64,000 bases of DNA from Citrobacter amalonaticus (GCF_002918555.1 NZ_PQMB01000003.1:248491-312490), one strand, 5' to 3'; counted from the first letter of the stretch, positions 12,361-22,706 are shown. Notes: generated by a model from the sequence alone, not told the origin. Numbers and translations: made by a program.

Positions 12361-13701
12361 TCAGTGACGACCGAAAACGGGGCGTTTACGATCAAAGCTC
12401 CAGCCGGGGATCAGGTACTGCATAGGACCCGCGTCATTACGCGCGCCGCCTGGCAGTTTTTTATAGGCTTCATGCGCCTTCTGCACCCGATCCCAATCCA
12501 GCTCCACGCCCAGCCCGGGCGCGTCCGGAACGGCAATTTGTCCGTGCTTAATCTCCAGCGGATTTTTCGTCAGGCGGCAATCGCCTTCCTGCCAGATCCA
12601 GTGGGTGTCAATCGCCGTTGGCTTACCCGGTGCCGCCGCCCCCACGTGAGTAAACATCGCCAGCGAGATATCAAAGTGGTTATTCGAATGGCAGCCCCAG
12701 GTCAGCCCCCAGTCATCGCACAGCTGCGCGACGCGAACCGCGCCGGAAAGCGTCCAGAAATGCGGGTCAGCAAGCGGAATATCGACAGCGTTGAGCATCA
12801 CCGCATGGCCCATTTCACGCCAGTTAGTGGCAATCATATTGGTTGCCACCGGCAATCCTGTCGCGCGGCGGAATTCCGCCATGACTTCACGCCCGGAGAA
12901 GCCCTGCTCCGCGCCACACGGATCTTCTGCGTAGGTGAGTACGTCATTCAACCCTTTGCACAAAGAGATGGCTTCGTCCAGCAGCCAGGCGCCGTTAGGA
13001 TCAACCGTAATGCGCGCATCCGGGAAACGTTTTTTCAACGCCCGGGCCGTTTCAATCTCCTGCTCGCCCGGCAACACGCCGCCTTTCAGCTTGAAGTCCT
13101 TAAAACCGTAGCGGTCCTGTGAGGCCTCGGCCAGCCGCACCACGGCTTCGCCGTCGAGCGCCTCCTGATGGCGCAGGTGATACCACTCGTGGTTGCCCGG
13201 CGTGCTCTCCAGATAGGGCAGATCGGTCTTTGTGCGATCGCCCACGTAAAAGAGATAACCCAGCACGGTCACCGCATCACGCTGCTTACCCGGCCCTAAC
13301 AGCTCGCAAACCGGCACATTCAGCGCTTTACCTAACAGATCAAGCAGCGCCGCTTCAAGCGCGGCCACCGCGTTAACCCGCAGTTCAAAGGTCCAGGCGC
13401 CTTTACCGAAAGTATCAAAATCAGCGGCCTGGTTACCTTTATGCACCTGCTGCACCACTTTATTCAGACGAGCCACTTCCTGACCAAGCACCATCGGAAT
13501 GGCTTCCACCAGCGTCTGCCAGATAACCTCGCCACCCGGCGCTTCACCCACGCCGGTATTTCCGGCGTTATCAGTCAATACGACGATGTTACGGGTAAAG
13601 TACGCATTATGCGCCCCCCCGATGTTAAGCAACATGCTGTCGTGCCCGGCCACCGGAATGACCTTCATATCTGTAATAACGGGGCTCGATTGTGTTGTCA
13701 T
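12361..13701 (-). CDS. gudX: Glucarate dehydratase-related protein GudX
   Basis: A paralogue of GudD with the same 446-residue length and clear tandem-duplication relationship. It keeps the KxK motif (DFKLKGG, Lys204/Lys206), the metal ligand regions ([22 protein letters not shown]) and the HSNNHFD base region. In E. coli the protein is reported to be a much weaker dehydratase than GudD, so its physiological substrate or role is open. Its ATG overlaps the stop codon of gudP, which points to translational coupling in the operon. Confidence 0.95.
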   Translation of the reverse strand: MTTQSSPVITDMKVIPVAGHDSMLLNIGGAHNAYFTRNIVVLTDNAGNTGVGEAPGGEVIWQTLVEAIPMVLGQEVARLNKVVQQVHKGNQAADFDTFGKGAWTFELRVNAVAALEAALLDLLGKALNVPVCELLGPGKQRDAVTVLGYLFYVGDRTKTDLPYLESTPGNHEWYHLRHQEALDGEAVVRLAEASQDRYGFKDFKLKGGVLPGEQEIETARALKKRFPDARITVDPNGAWLLDEAISLCKGLNDVLTYAEDPCGAEQGFSGREVMAEFRRATGLPVATNMIATNWREMGHAVMLNAVDIPLADPHFWTLSGAVRVAQLCDDWGLTWGCHSNNHFDISLAMFTHVGAAAPGKPTAIDTHWIWQEGDCRLTKNPLEIKHGQIAVPDAPGLGVELDWDRVQKAHEAYKKLPGGARNDAGPMQYLIPGWSFDRKRPVFGRH

Positions 13702-15056
13702 GATGATTGTCCTGCTACGGGTTTCAGTTCAATACGTTTGATATCGCCCACCAGCACCAGATAGCTCAGTACTGCGACCAACGCATGTACGCCCACATAG
13801 ATCAGCGCACCGTTGAAGGAACCGGTGGTGCCAACGATATAACCAATCGCAATTGGGGTAACGATGCCGGAGATATTACCGAACATGTTGAACAGGCCAC
13901 CGCTCAGACCGCTGATCTCCTTCGGTGCGGTATCCGCCATCACCGCCCAGCCCAGCGCACCAATGCCTTTACCGAAGAACGCCAGCGCCATAAAGCCGAT
14001 GATCATCCATTCCACGTTGACGTAGTTACAGAACACCATCACCATCGACAACAGCATCCCCATGACGATTGGCGTTTTGCGGGCAATATTCAGCGAGCCG
14101 GTCCGACGCATCAGCCAGTCAGAAATAATGCCGCCAAGCACGCCACCGATAAACCCGCAAACCGCGGGCACAGACGCGACAAACCCGGCTTTCAGAATTG
14201 ACATTCCGCGCGCCTGCACCAGATATACCGGGAACCACGTGATAAAGAAGTAGGTTAAGGCGTTGATACAGTACTGTCCGATATAAACACCGATCATCAT
14301 GCGTGACCCCAGCAGCTGTTTGATCTGCCCCCACTTCACGCTGAACGGCACTTTTGCTTTGGTATCTTTTTGATCCATATTGATCAACGCGCCACCCTCA
14401 GCAATGTACTCCAGCTCTTTTTTGTTGACGCCCGGATGCTGGTTCGGTTCGTGGATCACTTTCAGCCAGATAAAGCTGATGATGATCCCAAGCCCCCCCA
14501 TGAAGAAGAAGACGTGTGACCAGCCCACTTCGTGGGTCAGCCACCCCATGATTGGGGCAAAGATAACGGTGGCAAAGTACTGCGCGGAGTTAAAAATCGC
14601 CACCGCCGTTCCCCTCTCCTGTGCCGGGAACCACGCCGCAACAATTCGACTGTTTCCGGGGAAGGAAGGCGCTTCAGCCAGGCCGACAAGAAAGCGCAGG
14701 GTAAACAGCGCCACAATGATGCCGAAGCCGCTAAAGATATCGACGAAGCCTTGTAGCAGGGTAAACATGGACCAGATAAAAATGGACCAAAAGTAAACGC
14801 GTTTTGAACCAAAGCGATCCAGCAGCCAGCCGCCCGGGATCTGCCCGATAACGTAGGCCCATGAGAACGCGGAGAAAACATACCCCATGCCGACCGGATC
14901 AAGGCCAATATCTTTGGCCATCTCCGAACCGGCAATGGATAAGGTGGCGCGGTCGCCATAGTTGAAGGATGTGACGATAAATAGCATCACCACTATCCAG
15001 TAGCGCGCGTTAGTGCGTTTTTCCGCACCGCTCGCAGCCTGACTTAATGAACTCAT
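13698..15056 (-). CDS. gudP: D-glucarate/D-galactarate transporter GudP (MFS)
   Basis: Inner-membrane anion:cation symporter of the major facilitator superfamily that brings in glucarate. The 452-residue protein has about 12 hydrophobic segments and typical ACS-family sequence, including [12 protein letters not shown] after the first helix, [24 protein letters not shown] at the loop between helices 2 and 3, and a long central loop near residues 210-250. It is the first gene of gudP-gudX-gudD-kinase. The operon is induced by sugar acids through CdaR in E. coli; I could not pick out a reliable CdaR site upstream. Confidence 0.96.
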   Translation of the reverse strand: MSSLSQAASGAEKRTNARYWIVVMLFIVTSFNYGDRATLSIAGSEMAKDIGLDPVGMGYVFSAFSWAYVIGQIPGGWLLDRFGSKRVYFWSIFIWSMFTLLQGFVDIFSGFGIIVALFTLRFLVGLAEAPSFPGNSRIVAAWFPAQERGTAVAIFNSAQYFATVIFAPIMGWLTHEVGWSHVFFFMGGLGIIISFIWLKVIHEPNQHPGVNKKELEYIAEGGALINMDQKDTKAKVPFSVKWGQIKQLLGSRMMIGVYIGQYCINALTYFFITWFPVYLVQARGMSILKAGFVASVPAVCGFIGGVLGGIISDWLMRRTGSLNIARKTPIVMGMLLSMVMVFCNYVNVEWMIIGFMALAFFGKGIGALGWAVMADTAPKEISGLSGGLFNMFGNISGIVTPIAIGYIVGTTGSFNGALIYVGVHALVAVLSYLVLVGDIKRIELKPVAGQSS

Positions 15057-15391
15057 TGTTGCACTCCTGAATTTTCGCGTTAGCCACGCTCACTCTGAAC
15101 TGCACAACCGGTAGGGGAATCAGAGGTGACGTTTCGTTTTTTGCAGCTTCTTATGAGGTCGTCCGCCTTGCTTACTGCATTTTTTAATAACTGGCATCAG
15201 CAGTATAAGAAGCGTCTTGCGCGCTCTCACCGTGCAACAACACAACATTTCAGTAACGTATTTCGTATATTTGTGGCAAAAGCCCAGGCTAGTGGAAGCA
15301 ACGTCACGGAAATGAAAACCCCGGCGTTAAAAGAGGGGGGACAGGCTTTGAAAAGGAAAGAGTGTGAAACAGGTCGCTTGATCTTATGAAA

Positions 15392-15508
15392 ATGCCTGTA
15401 AAAATCCTTTCATATGAAGGGCTTTTACAGGCATCTGCCCGACGCTAACACGATTCAGTTTTTATAGAATAGCTTCAGGTCGTTATGACTGCTTACTGGC
15501 ATAAGCAG
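15392..15508. other. Two strong palindromes in the gudP-yqcA gap
   Basis: The 483-bp region 15057-15539 holds the gudP promoter side and no credible gene. Within it, ATGCCTGTAAAA at 15392-15403 pairs perfectly with TTTTACAGGCAT at 15423-15434, and the loop between them contains a second dyad, TTCATATGAA (15409-15418). A further hairpin CTGCTTA / TAAGCAG lies at 15489-15508. They could be terminators, regulator sites for gud, or part of a structured transcript. Confidence 0.6.
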
Positions 15509-15512
15509 GTCA

Positions 15513-15532
15513 CCCTCCCGCTGGCGGGAGGG
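15513..15532 (-). terminator. Hairpin downstream of yqcA
   Basis: A perfect 9-bp GC-rich stem, CCCTCCCGC / GCGGGAGGG with a 2-nt gap, lies 8 bp after the yqcA stop. It has no clear U-run on the minus strand, so termination may need help from the adjacent hairpin. Confidence 0.6.
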
Positions 15533-15539
15533 TTTACCC

Positions 15540-15989
15540 TCAGGATAACAGCGTACCCCAGTGTTCAACCCAGGGATTCGACTCGCTTTCGGGTTCTGGA
15601 TGTTCACTGGCGTCAATCAGCAGTACTTCCCCTACGCGCTGGGCGCTTTGCTCCTGCAGCAGGGCATCAAACTGCTTTCCGCCGTTGCAGAAATTGACAT
15701 AGCTACTGTCACCCAGCGCAATCACGCCGTAGCGCAGATTTGGCTGAAAGCCGAGATGATCTTTGATTCCTTGAAACAACGGGACAATACTGTCCGGGAG
15801 GTCGCCCTGCCCTGTTGTCGAAGTCACCACCAGCACATATTTATCCTGATACGTCTGCCAGTCGTTAAGCTCAGGATCTTCAAAGACCGTCGCTTTATGG
15901 CCTTGCGCGGTCAGGATCGCTTCAGCCTCTTCGGCAACCAATAGCGCGTTTCCGTACATCGTACCGACAAAAATACCAATTTCCGCCAT
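15540..15989 (-). CDS. yqcA: Flavodoxin YqcA
   Basis: A short-chain flavodoxin-like FMN protein of 149 residues, as in E. coli. The phosphate-binding loop is degenerate but recognisable near the start ([18 protein letters not shown]), with the [11 protein letters not shown] segment near 57-67 and [12 protein letters not shown] near 92 as the other flavin-contacting loops. Its redox partner is not established. It is the last gene of yqcC-truC-yqcA, 18 bp after truC. Confidence 0.93.
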   Translation of the reverse strand: MAEIGIFVGTMYGNALLVAEEAEAILTAQGHKATVFEDPELNDWQTYQDKYVLVVTSTTGQGDLPDSIVPLFQGIKDHLGFQPNLRYGVIALGDSSYVNFCNGGKQFDALLQEQSAQRVGEVLLIDASEHPEPESESNPWVEHWGTLLS

Positions 15990-16007
15990 TCACATTTTCT
16001 CCCTGGA

Positions 16008-16790
16008 TTAAGAAGGTATCCCTTCATCCTGACCCGACGACTCGACGAACTCAACCCTTTCATTCTCAGGGAGAAGACCACGCCAGCCAAACTGTGATAA
16101 CGCCTGCATCCAGACATCGTCCAGTCCGGCGTGAATCGTCAGCGGCTCACCGGTGAATGGATGAGTGAGTGACAGCTGGCTGGCATGCAGCATCAGTCGG
16201 GCGCAGCCAAAGTGTTCCGCTGCGCTGCGGTTTTGCCGCAGATCGCCGTGTTTGCTGTCGCCGATAATCGGATGACGCAGATGCGCAAGATGACGCCGAA
16301 GCTGATGCTTACGCCCGGTCTTAGGTTCAAGCTCCACCAGGCCGTAACGCGTGGTCGGATAACGCCCCGTCGCCACCGGCATTTCAACGGTAGACAGCCC
16401 ACGATAATGCGTCACGGCAGGCTGCGGGCCTTTATCATCCCTGGCGAATTTGTCAGCGATTTTATCCAACTCTTCCACCAATGGATAATCCAGTAACGCC
16501 TCTTCCATTAACCAACCGCGCACAATCGCATGGTAACATTTTTGGATCTGATGCTGTTCAAACTGCTGCGCAAGCAGCCGACCAGCTTCGCTGGACAAGC
16601 CCATCAGCAGTACCCCTGAGGTGGGTCTGTCAAGGCGATGGGCGGTAAACACATGCTGACCAATCTGATCGCGCACGGTCTGCATGACCACCACTTTTTC
16701 ATCGCGATCCAGCCAGCTGCGATGCACAAGCCAGCCTGACGGTTTATTGACGGCAACCAGCCATTCGTCCTGATACAGTATTTCCAGCAT
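16008..16790 (-). CDS. truC: tRNA pseudouridine(65) synthase TruC
   Basis: Isomerises U65 to pseudouridine in the T-stem side of certain tRNAs. This is a RluA-family enzyme of 260 residues. The catalytic aspartate is in HRLDRPTSGVLL (near residue 54), followed by family motifs KCYHAIVRGW and the C-terminal ELEPKTGRKHQLRRHLAHL and GDSKHGD. Its start codon meets the end of yqcC, which suggests coupled translation. Confidence 0.96.
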   Translation of the reverse strand: MLEILYQDEWLVAVNKPSGWLVHRSWLDRDEKVVVMQTVRDQIGQHVFTAHRLDRPTSGVLLMGLSSEAGRLLAQQFEQHQIQKCYHAIVRGWLMEEALLDYPLVEELDKIADKFARDDKGPQPAVTHYRGLSTVEMPVATGRYPTTRYGLVELEPKTGRKHQLRRHLAHLRHPIIGDSKHGDLRQNRSAAEHFGCARLMLHASQLSLTHPFTGEPLTIHAGLDDVWMQALSQFGWRGLLPENERVEFVESSGQDEGIPS

Positions 16791-17119
16791 CAGGATTCAT
16801 CACGCTCAAACAGCGCATCCAGCGCCTGCAATTCCGTCAGCAGAATATCGCGTTGCGGATGGTCAGCCGCCAGCGCCATCTCATAATAAGGCGCCACGGC
16901 AAACGCCGTCGGCAGAGGCTGCGCGTTATCCAGCAGGGCGTGCATCCGCGGGATCAGCACCCACTGTAACCACTCAACCGGCTCCATCGTATCCATACAA
17001 AAAGGCTGAGAGCTGGTAAACAGGTGCGCCTCTGGCTCATCTGTTCGCCAGTAGTGATGCTCACGCAGCAACGCTTCAAGCGCATGCAGCTGTTGGCGCA
17101 CGCGGTCATGAGTTGTCAT
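16790..17119 (-). CDS. yqcC: YqcC family protein, function unknown
   Basis: A small, soluble, acidic protein of 109 residues, the E. coli length. It is mostly helical in appearance and has the conserved block QPFCMDTMEPVEWLQWVLIPRM (near 39-60). No catalytic motif is visible and the function is not known. It is the first gene of yqcC-truC-yqcA, and csrB lies directly upstream on the same strand, ending 60 bp before the start codon. Confidence 0.93.
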   Translation of the reverse strand: MTTHDRVRQQLHALEALLREHHYWRTDEPEAHLFTSSQPFCMDTMEPVEWLQWVLIPRMHALLDNAQPLPTAFAVAPYYEMALAADHPQRDILLTELQALDALFERDES

Positions 17120-17178
17120 GAAAGTAACCTCAATGATGAAAATCTGGCGCGAAGGATAGCATTGAGTTCAAAAGAAAT

Positions 17179-17211
17179 AAAAAAAGGGAGCACTGTAAAA
17201 ACAGTGCTCCC
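17179..17211 (-). terminator. CsrB rho-independent terminator
   Basis: The 11-bp stem GGGAGCACTGT / ACAGTGCTCCC with a 4-nt loop is followed on the minus strand by seven T residues. Confidence 0.93.
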
Positions 17212-17545
17212 GGTTCGTTTCGCAGCATTCCGGCTACTTTTGGTGCTCCCTGCTCATCCGTGACAACTTTTCCAGCGGCCTTACGACCTGTGCGCTCATC
17301 CTGAACTGTTGCATCCTGCTCACATCACCCCCGATGCGATAACTTCATCCTGAAGTGTCCTGGCCATCCTGACCCACCGAACATCCCGACCGACTCTCGT
17401 TCTCCCTCCTGGAGGTGTCCTTTAACGCGTCCTGCGCTTTCCTCTTTACTTCATCCAGAAGCCTTTCCTTGCAACACCGTCCTGGTGTGTCCTGCCGAAG
17501 TGCCATCATCCTGATGTTCACTTCATGTTGCGACTCCTTGTCGAC
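17179..17545 (-). ncRNA. csrB: CsrB regulatory RNA
   Basis: Small RNA that sequesters the translational regulator CsrA. The region between yqcC and syd, read on the minus strand, starts GTCGACAAGGAGTC and follows E. coli CsrB closely to its end. It contains about 20 GGA motifs, many as CAGGATG or AGGA in hairpin loops (for example around CACCTCCAGGAGGGAG and CTTCAGGATGAAG), the hallmark of CsrA binding. It is about 367 nt long, against 369 in E. coli. It ends in a strong terminator. Transcription depends on BarA-UvrY in enterics, and barA is in this window. Confidence 0.97.
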
Positions 17546-17718
17546 GGAGATAGAATCCCCTTTTTCGCCCTCTCTTACAAGATGCCTACAGGAAATACCT
17601 TAAGAATATTTTCATATGAAAGCCACCAAAAAAGCAACAACCACTTGATTTATATGAAATTAGTTTAAATTTGGTGATTTAAGCATTAGCTTATTTCCTG
17701 GCGATCTCCTACAGAGGT

Positions 17719-17736
17719 TGTAAGAGATCTCTCACA
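17719..17736. promoter_or_regulatory. UvrY (SirA) binding site upstream of csrB
   Basis: An 18-bp near-perfect palindrome, which on the minus strand reads TGTGAGAGATCTCTTACA. It is centred about 182 bp upstream of the CsrB start, the position and sequence described for the UvrY/SirA site at csrB in E. coli and Salmonella. It also lies only 20 bp from the syd stop codon. Confidence 0.88.
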
Positions 17737-17755
17737 CAATTGTGGGCAAAAAGGA

Positions 17756-18301
17756 TTACAGAAGAGGCTTAAGTTGAGTGAGAAAATCCGCAAGAGAGGC
17801 GGCCAGGACAGTACGATTACGCGTGCCAAGCGTCTCTTTACATACCTCGCCTGTCAGGTTGCACACCGAAATCACCTCAAGTTCGCTTTCCTGCGTGGCG
17901 ATAAAAAGCGTTGGTGGTAACTTCAGACGTTTCTGTGTCACCAGATGACCAATCAGGTTTTCCTGAACTCGGCTGAAATCATCCACACTCCAGGTTTGCA
18001 ACAGCGTCAACGTTTGATCGGCAAACTGCGCGTGCATATCCCCGGCAAACTGAGCGGTGTAAAACGCGTGGATTGCAGGTTGTACCACAATATCAAACGC
18101 ACGCTCAACCGCGTTTACATTTCGTTCACCTTCAAAAGGCTGTGGTTGCCAGTAAACTGCGTCGCTGGTTGTTGAAATAATGCATGGCGAAGGCACGCCA
18201 TACAGCTCTTCACTGAGCGGCCAGCTGTTGTTTTTCTCGTGCCAGGCATCGCAATAACGCGTCGTAAAAGCCTTCAGGGCAATAGCGGTCTGTTCGTCCA
18301 C
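17756..18301 (-). CDS. syd: SecY-interacting protein Syd
   Basis: Peripheral inner-membrane protein that binds SecY and is thought to check the integrity of the SecYEG translocon. The 181-residue product matches the E. coli length and is alignable throughout ([21 protein letters not shown] near the start, [21 protein letters not shown] in the C-terminal third). The start is a GTG at 18301; no better ATG lies nearby. It is divergent from queF with a 68-bp gap. Confidence 0.95.
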   Translation of the reverse strand: MDEQTAIALKAFTTRYCDAWHEKNNSWPLSEELYGVPSPCIISTTSDAVYWQPQPFEGERNVNAVERAFDIVVQPAIHAFYTAQFAGDMHAQFADQTLTLLQTWSVDDFSRVQENLIGHLVTQKRLKLPPTLFIATQESELEVISVCNLTGEVCKETLGTRNRTVLAASLADFLTQLKPLL

Positions 18302-18369
18302 TGATTTCTCTCTTCATAAAAGCCAGGATACACTTGCAGCATAGTGTATCTGGTTTATGACGGTGAAAC

Positions 18370-19218
18370 ATGTCCTCTTATGAAAACCATCAGGCGTTAG
18401 ACGGCCTGACGCTCGGAAAATCAACCGATTACCGGGATAATTATGACGCCAGCCTGTTACAGGGCGTCCCACGTAGTCTGAACCGCGATCCGCTAGGATT
18501 ACACGCCGATAACCTGCCGTTTCGCGGTGCGGATATCTGGACGCTGTATGAGCTTTCGTGGCTGAATGCGAAAGGTTTGCCGCAGGTTGCGGTAGGTCAC
18601 GTTGAACTGGATTACACCAGCGTTAATCTGATCGAATCGAAAAGCTTCAAGCTATACCTGAACAGCTTCAACCAGACGCGCTTTGACTCCTGGGATGCGG
18701 TACGTCAGACGCTGGAAAAAGATCTGCGCGCCTGCGCCCAGGGCGAGGTCAGCGTAGCGCTATACCGGATTGATGAACTGGAGGGGCAGCCGATTGCTCA
18801 CTTCCACGGCGCCTGTATCGATGAGCAGGATATCAGTATTGACCATTATCAGTTCAGCACCGACTACCTGGAGAATGCAGCCAGCGGCGAGAAAGTCGTC
18901 GAAGAGACGCTGGTGAGCCATCTGCTAAAATCCAACTGCCTGATCACTCACCAGCCGGACTGGGGCTCCATACAAATTCAGTATCGTGGGCACAAAATCG
19001 ATCGTGAAAAACTGCTGCGTTATCTGGTCTCTTTCCGCCATCATAACGAGTTTCACGAGCAGTGCGTGGAGCGCATTTTCAATGACATTTTACGTTTCTG
19101 TCAGCCAGAGAAACTGAGCGTTTACGCACGCTACACGCGTCGTGGCGGGCTGGACATTAATCCGTGGCGTACCAACACCGATTTTGCTCCCGCTACGGGC
19201 AGACTGGTGCGTCAGTAA
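18370..19218 (+). CDS. queF: NADPH-dependent 7-cyano-7-deazaguanine reductase
   Basis: Reduces the nitrile preQ0 to the amine preQ1 in queuosine synthesis, the only known biological nitrile-to-amine reduction. The 282-residue two-domain form is the YqcD/E. coli type. The QueF motif [19 protein letters not shown] (near 94-112) contacts NADPH, and the nucleophile that forms the thioimide is the Cys in [15 protein letters not shown] (near 190). The catalytic Asp is in the same stretch. It stands alone between divergent syd and co-directional ppnN. Confidence 0.97.
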   Translation: MSSYENHQALDGLTLGKSTDYRDNYDASLLQGVPRSLNRDPLGLHADNLPFRGADIWTLYELSWLNAKGLPQVAVGHVELDYTSVNLIESKSFKLYLNSFNQTRFDSWDAVRQTLEKDLRACAQGEVSVALYRIDELEGQPIAHFHGACIDEQDISIDHYQFSTDYLENAASGEKVVEETLVSHLLKSNCLITHQPDWGSIQIQYRGHKIDREKLLRYLVSFRHHNEFHEQCVERIFNDILRFCQPEKLSVYARYTRRGGLDINPWRTNTDFAPATGRLVRQ

Positions 19219-19297
19219 TCTTTTTTCACCATTTTGCGCGCCTGATTCCACGCGCAAGGTTGTGAAAGATCATAAGCCAGCGCTATTGTAACCTGTT

Positions 19298-19393
19298 CTA
19301 AATAATTCGAATTGCATGAAGGCAGCGAAGCCGCGGCCCCGAAGGGGAGACGGGCCGGGTCACAAAGCCTGCAGCTTGAAGTATGACGAGTAT
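19298..19393 (+). repeat. ERIC-like repeat, short copy
   Basis: The 96-bp element starts CTAAATAATTCGAATTGCAT and ends TTGAAGTATGACGAGTAT, the same ends as the repeats at 34.0 and 62.7 kb, but with a shorter GC-rich core. It occupies most of the 214-bp gap between queF and ppnN, so it probably lies in the ppnN leader or at the end of the queF transcript. Confidence 0.75.
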
Positions 19394-19432
19394 TTGTCGG
19401 GAATGACGTCTGGCGTCTCATAAGGAGTTTAC

Positions 19433-20797
19433 TTGATTACACATATTAGCCCGCTTGGCTCAATGGACATGTTGTCGCAGCTGGAAGTCGAATTGCTTAA
19501 ACGCACGGCCAGCAGCGACCTGTATCAACTGTTTCGTAACTGTTCGCTCGCCGTTCTCAACTCCGGCAGTTTAACTGACAACAGCAAAGAGCTGCTGTCC
19601 CGCTTTGAAAGTTTCGACATCAACGTGCTGCGCCGAGAGCGCGGCGTGAAGCTGGAACTGATTAATCCTCCCGAAGACGCCTTCGTCGACGGGCGAATTA
19701 TTCGTGCCCTCCAGGCCAACCTGTTTGCCGTACTGCGCGACATTCTTTTCGTTAACGGTCAGATCCACAATGCAGGGCGTTTCCAGCATCTGGATCTGGA
19801 AAGTTCCGTTCATATAACCAACCTGGTGTTCTCCATTTTGCGTAATGCCCGGGCGCTTCACGTTGGCGAAGCCCCTAACATGGTGGTCTGCTGGGGTGGA
19901 CACTCGATCAACGAGAACGAATACCTCTACGCCCGTCACGTCGGCACCCAGCTAGGCCTGCGTGAACTGAATATCTGTACCGGCTGTGGGCCGGGCGCGA
20001 TGGAAGCGCCGATGAAAGGTGCGGCTGTCGGCCATGCCCAGCAGCGCTACAAAGACAGCCGTTTTATTGGCATGACTGAACCGTCCATTATTGCTGCCGA
20101 GCCGCCTAACCCGCTGGTCAATGAACTGATCATCATGCCGGATATCGAAAAACGTCTGGAGGCATTTGTGCGTATCGCCCACGGGATTATCATCTTCCCG
20201 GGTGGCGTGGGAACGGCTGAAGAGCTGCTGTATCTGCTGGGGATCCTGATGAACCCGGCAAACAAAGATCAGGTTCTACCGCTGATCCTGACCGGTCCGA
20301 AGGAGAGCGCTGATTACTTCCGCGTGCTGGATGAATTTATCGTACATACGCTGGGTGAAGAGGCGCGTCGCCATTATCGCATCATCATTGATGATGCGGC
20401 AGAAGTGGCACGATTGATGAAAAAAGCGATGCCGTTGGTGAAAGAAAATCGCCGCGATACCGGCGACGCCTACAGTTTCAACTGGTCAATTCGTATTGCG
20501 CCGGATCTACAGATGCCGTTCGAGCCTTCTCACGAAAATATGGCCAGCCTGAAGCTGTATCCCGATCAGCCGGTCGAGGTACTGGCCGCAGACCTGCGTC
20601 GCGCCTTCTCCGGAATTGTGGCAGGGAACGTGAAGGAAGTCGGGATCCGCGCCATCGAAGAGTTTGGTCCGTATAAAATCCACGGCGACAGCGCAATGAT
20701 GCGCCGGATGGACGATTTGCTGCAGAGTTTTGTTGCACAACATCGTATGAAGTTACCGGGTAGCGCTTACATTCCTTGCTACGAAATCTGCTCCTGA
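19433..20797 (+). CDS. ppnN: Pyrimidine/purine nucleotide 5'-monophosphate nucleosidase PpnN
   Basis: Cleaves NMPs to free base and ribose 5-phosphate; in E. coli it is activated by ppGpp (former name ygdH). The 454 residues equal the E. coli length. The LOG-family core is visible: [12 protein letters not shown] (near 146), [20 protein letters not shown] (near 184), and [16 protein letters not shown] (near 264), the nucleotide-binding PGGxGTxxE motif. Translation starts at a TTG after an AAGGAG ribosome site, as in E. coli. RelA, source of the activating ppGpp, is in the same window. Confidence 0.96.
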   Translation: MITHISPLGSMDMLSQLEVELLKRTASSDLYQLFRNCSLAVLNSGSLTDNSKELLSRFESFDINVLRRERGVKLELINPPEDAFVDGRIIRALQANLFAVLRDILFVNGQIHNAGRFQHLDLESSVHITNLVFSILRNARALHVGEAPNMVVCWGGHSINENEYLYARHVGTQLGLRELNICTGCGPGAMEAPMKGAAVGHAQQRYKDSRFIGMTEPSIIAAEPPNPLVNELIIMPDIEKRLEAFVRIAHGIIIFPGGVGTAEELLYLLGILMNPANKDQVLPLILTGPKESADYFRVLDEFIVHTLGEEARRHYRIIIDDAAEVARLMKKAMPLVKENRRDTGDAYSFNWSIRIAPDLQMPFEPSHENMASLKLYPDQPVEVLAADLRRAFSGIVAGNVKEVGIRAIEEFGPYKIHGDSAMMRRMDDLLQSFVAQHRMKLPGSAYIPCYEICS

Positions 20798-20802
20798 CGG
20801 TG

Positions 20803-20887
20803 AATGCCCGCAAGCACGGGTTTGCGGGCATTAAATCCCTTTACTCCACAAGGCGGGAAAGGTTATTTTACCGCCCGTTTTTTTATT
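20803..20887 (+). terminator. Tandem hairpins ending ppnN
   Basis: An 11-bp stem AATGCCCGCAA / TTGCGGGCATT at 20803-20832 lacks a U-run. A second GC-rich hairpin at about 20852-20877 is followed by seven T residues and is the likely rho-independent terminator. Confidence 0.75.
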
Positions 20888-21182
20888 GATACCAGTCACA
20901 TAGCAAAATCCATTTAATAAATAACGTTAATACATCATACAATTACCAGCAATACGCAAACGATTACTCAGCGATCCCGACCGGGTTTTATCGCCACAAA
21001 TTCTGGTTTCTCGTCAGAATCCACCAAAAACATTGGTTTTTACAGCCAAAGCTCCGTATCTTGCGCCACAGCCTTTCGGGTCATATACCGTTAATGTTAG
21101 CCTTCGCGCCCGTAAATTCGCTTTGACTTTTATTTAACAGACTAATGGTCCAAATTTATCCACATAAAAAGTGAATTATTGC

Positions 21183-21204
21183 ATTTGAGATCGCGATCAC
21201 TGAT
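21183..21204 (+). promoter_or_regulatory. Candidate CRP site upstream of sdaC
   Basis: TGAGA-TCGCGA-TCACT matches TGTGA-N6-TCACA with one change in each half and the right spacing. It lies about 165 bp before the sdaC start, and sdaC is known to be CRP-activated in E. coli. The rest of the 561-bp gap 20798-21358 holds the ppnN terminator and a long AT-rich leader with no credible gene. Confidence 0.6.
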
Positions 21205-21358
21205 ACATTCATTAGTAAACTGTATCTTTCCGCCCGCAAATTATTACGGCGAAAAATTATATAAAAATCGCCACTGTAAGAATTTCCTTTTACCGTCAGG
21301 TACTTTTTCATTGGATTCGACCAGAAACCTGATTTTTAGCTTCCTCCAGGAGAAACAG

Positions 21359-22648
21359 ATGGAAACCACTCAAACCAGCACTATTGCTTCGATTGACTCT
21401 CGAAGTGCATGGCGCAAGACAGACACCATGTGGATGCTGGGCCTTTACGGCACGGCTATCGGTGCGGGCGTACTGTTCCTGCCAATCAACGCCGGCGTCG
21501 GCGGTATGATACCGCTGATCATCATGGCAATTATCGCGTTCCCGATGACCTTCTTCGCACACCGCGGTCTGACCCGCTTCGTGCTGTCCGGTAAAAACCC
21601 GGGCGAGGACATCACCGAAGTGGTTGAAGAACACTTTGGGATCGGCGCGGGTAAGCTGATTACCCTGCTCTACTTCTTCGCTATCTACCCGATCCTGCTG
21701 GTTTACAGCGTGGCGATCACCAACACCGTGGAAAGCTTCCTGACGCACCAGCTGGCAATCACTCCGCCACCGCGTGCGATTCTTTCCCTGATCCTGATTG
21801 TCGGCATGATGACGATTGTCCGCTTCGGCGAGCAAATGATCGTTAAGGCGATGAGTATCCTGGTATTCCCGTTCGTTGCAGCCCTGATGCTGCTGGCTCT
21901 GTACCTGATCCCACAGTGGAGCGGCGCGGCGCTGGAAACCCTTTCTTTTGATTCCGCTGCCTCTACTGGCAATGGTCTGTGGATGACGCTGTGGCTGGCG
22001 ATTCCGGTTATGGTCTTCTCCTTCAACCACTCACCGATCATCTCCTCCTTCGCCGTTGCGAAACGTGAAGAGTACGGCGAAGCAGCAGAGAAGAAGTGCT
22101 CTAAAATCCTGGCATTCGCTCACATCATGATGGTGCTGACCGTAATGTTCTTCGTCTTCAGCTGTGTACTGAGCCTGACTCCGGCAGACCTGGCGGCGGC
22201 AAAAGAGCAAAACATCTCGATTCTCTCTTACCTTGCAAACCACTTTAACGCACCGGTTATTGCCTGGATGGCACCGATCATTGCGATTATTGCTATCACC
22301 AAATCCTTCCTCGGCCACTATCTGGGCGCCCGTGAAGGCTTCAACGGGATGGTTATCAAATCCCTGCGTGGCAAAGGTAAATCGATCGAAATTAGTAAGC
22401 TGAACAAAATCACTGCGCTGTTCATGCTGGTAACCACCTGGATTGTTGCCACGCTGAACCCGAGCATTCTGGGCATGATTGAAACCCTGGGCGGTCCGAT
22501 CATCGCGATGATTCTGTTCCTGATGCCGATGTACGCTATCCATAAAGTACCGGCAATGCGTAAGTACAGCGGCCATATCAGCAACGTCTTCGTTGTGATT
22601 ATGGGTCTGATTGCCATCTCCGCAATTTTCTACTCCCTGTTCAGCTAA
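21359..22648 (+). CDS. sdaC: Serine/proton symporter SdaC
   Basis: High-affinity L-serine uptake carrier of the inner membrane (hydroxy/aromatic amino acid permease family). The start at [11 protein letters not shown] gives 429 residues, the E. coli length, with a CAGGAGAAA ribosome site; the frame stays open for 60 codons upstream but that part is not conserved. About 11 hydrophobic segments are visible, beginning [21 protein letters not shown]. Together with sdaB downstream it forms a serine uptake and deamination unit, with an intercistronic hairpin between them. Confidence 0.97.
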   Translation: METTQTSTIASIDSRSAWRKTDTMWMLGLYGTAIGAGVLFLPINAGVGGMIPLIIMAIIAFPMTFFAHRGLTRFVLSGKNPGEDITEVVEEHFGIGAGKLITLLYFFAIYPILLVYSVAITNTVESFLTHQLAITPPPRAILSLILIVGMMTIVRFGEQMIVKAMSILVFPFVAALMLLALYLIPQWSGAALETLSFDSAASTGNGLWMTLWLAIPVMVFSFNHSPIISSFAVAKREEYGEAAEKKCSKILAFAHIMMVLTVMFFVFSCVLSLTPADLAAAKEQNISILSYLANHFNAPVIAWMAPIIAIIAITKSFLGHYLGAREGFNGMVIKSLRGKGKSIEISKLNKITALFMLVTTWIVATLNPSILGMIETLGGPIIAMILFLMPMYAIHKVPAMRKYSGHISNVFVVIMGLIAISAIFYSLFS

Positions 22649-22655
22649 GTTCTGT

Positions 22656-22676
22656 AGCGCCGCTTCCGGCGGCGCT
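22656..22676 (+). other. Hairpin between sdaC and sdaB
   Basis: AGCGCCGC / GCGGCGCT with a short loop lies 8 bp after the sdaC stop and has no U-run. It may protect or process the sdaC mRNA rather than end it, because sdaB follows in the same direction. Confidence 0.55.
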
Positions 22677-22706
22677 TCTCTCTGATATAACCGCAATGGA
22701 TGCCCT

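Noticed and set aside
15126-15389. 87-codon open frame in the gudP-yqcA gap
   Set aside because: No family resemblance, no convincing ribosome site, and its composition looks like non-coding promoter DNA.
21179-21358. In-frame 60-codon extension of sdaC
   Set aside because: The known N-terminus starts at 21359 with a ribosome site; the upstream part overlaps the candidate CRP site and promoter.
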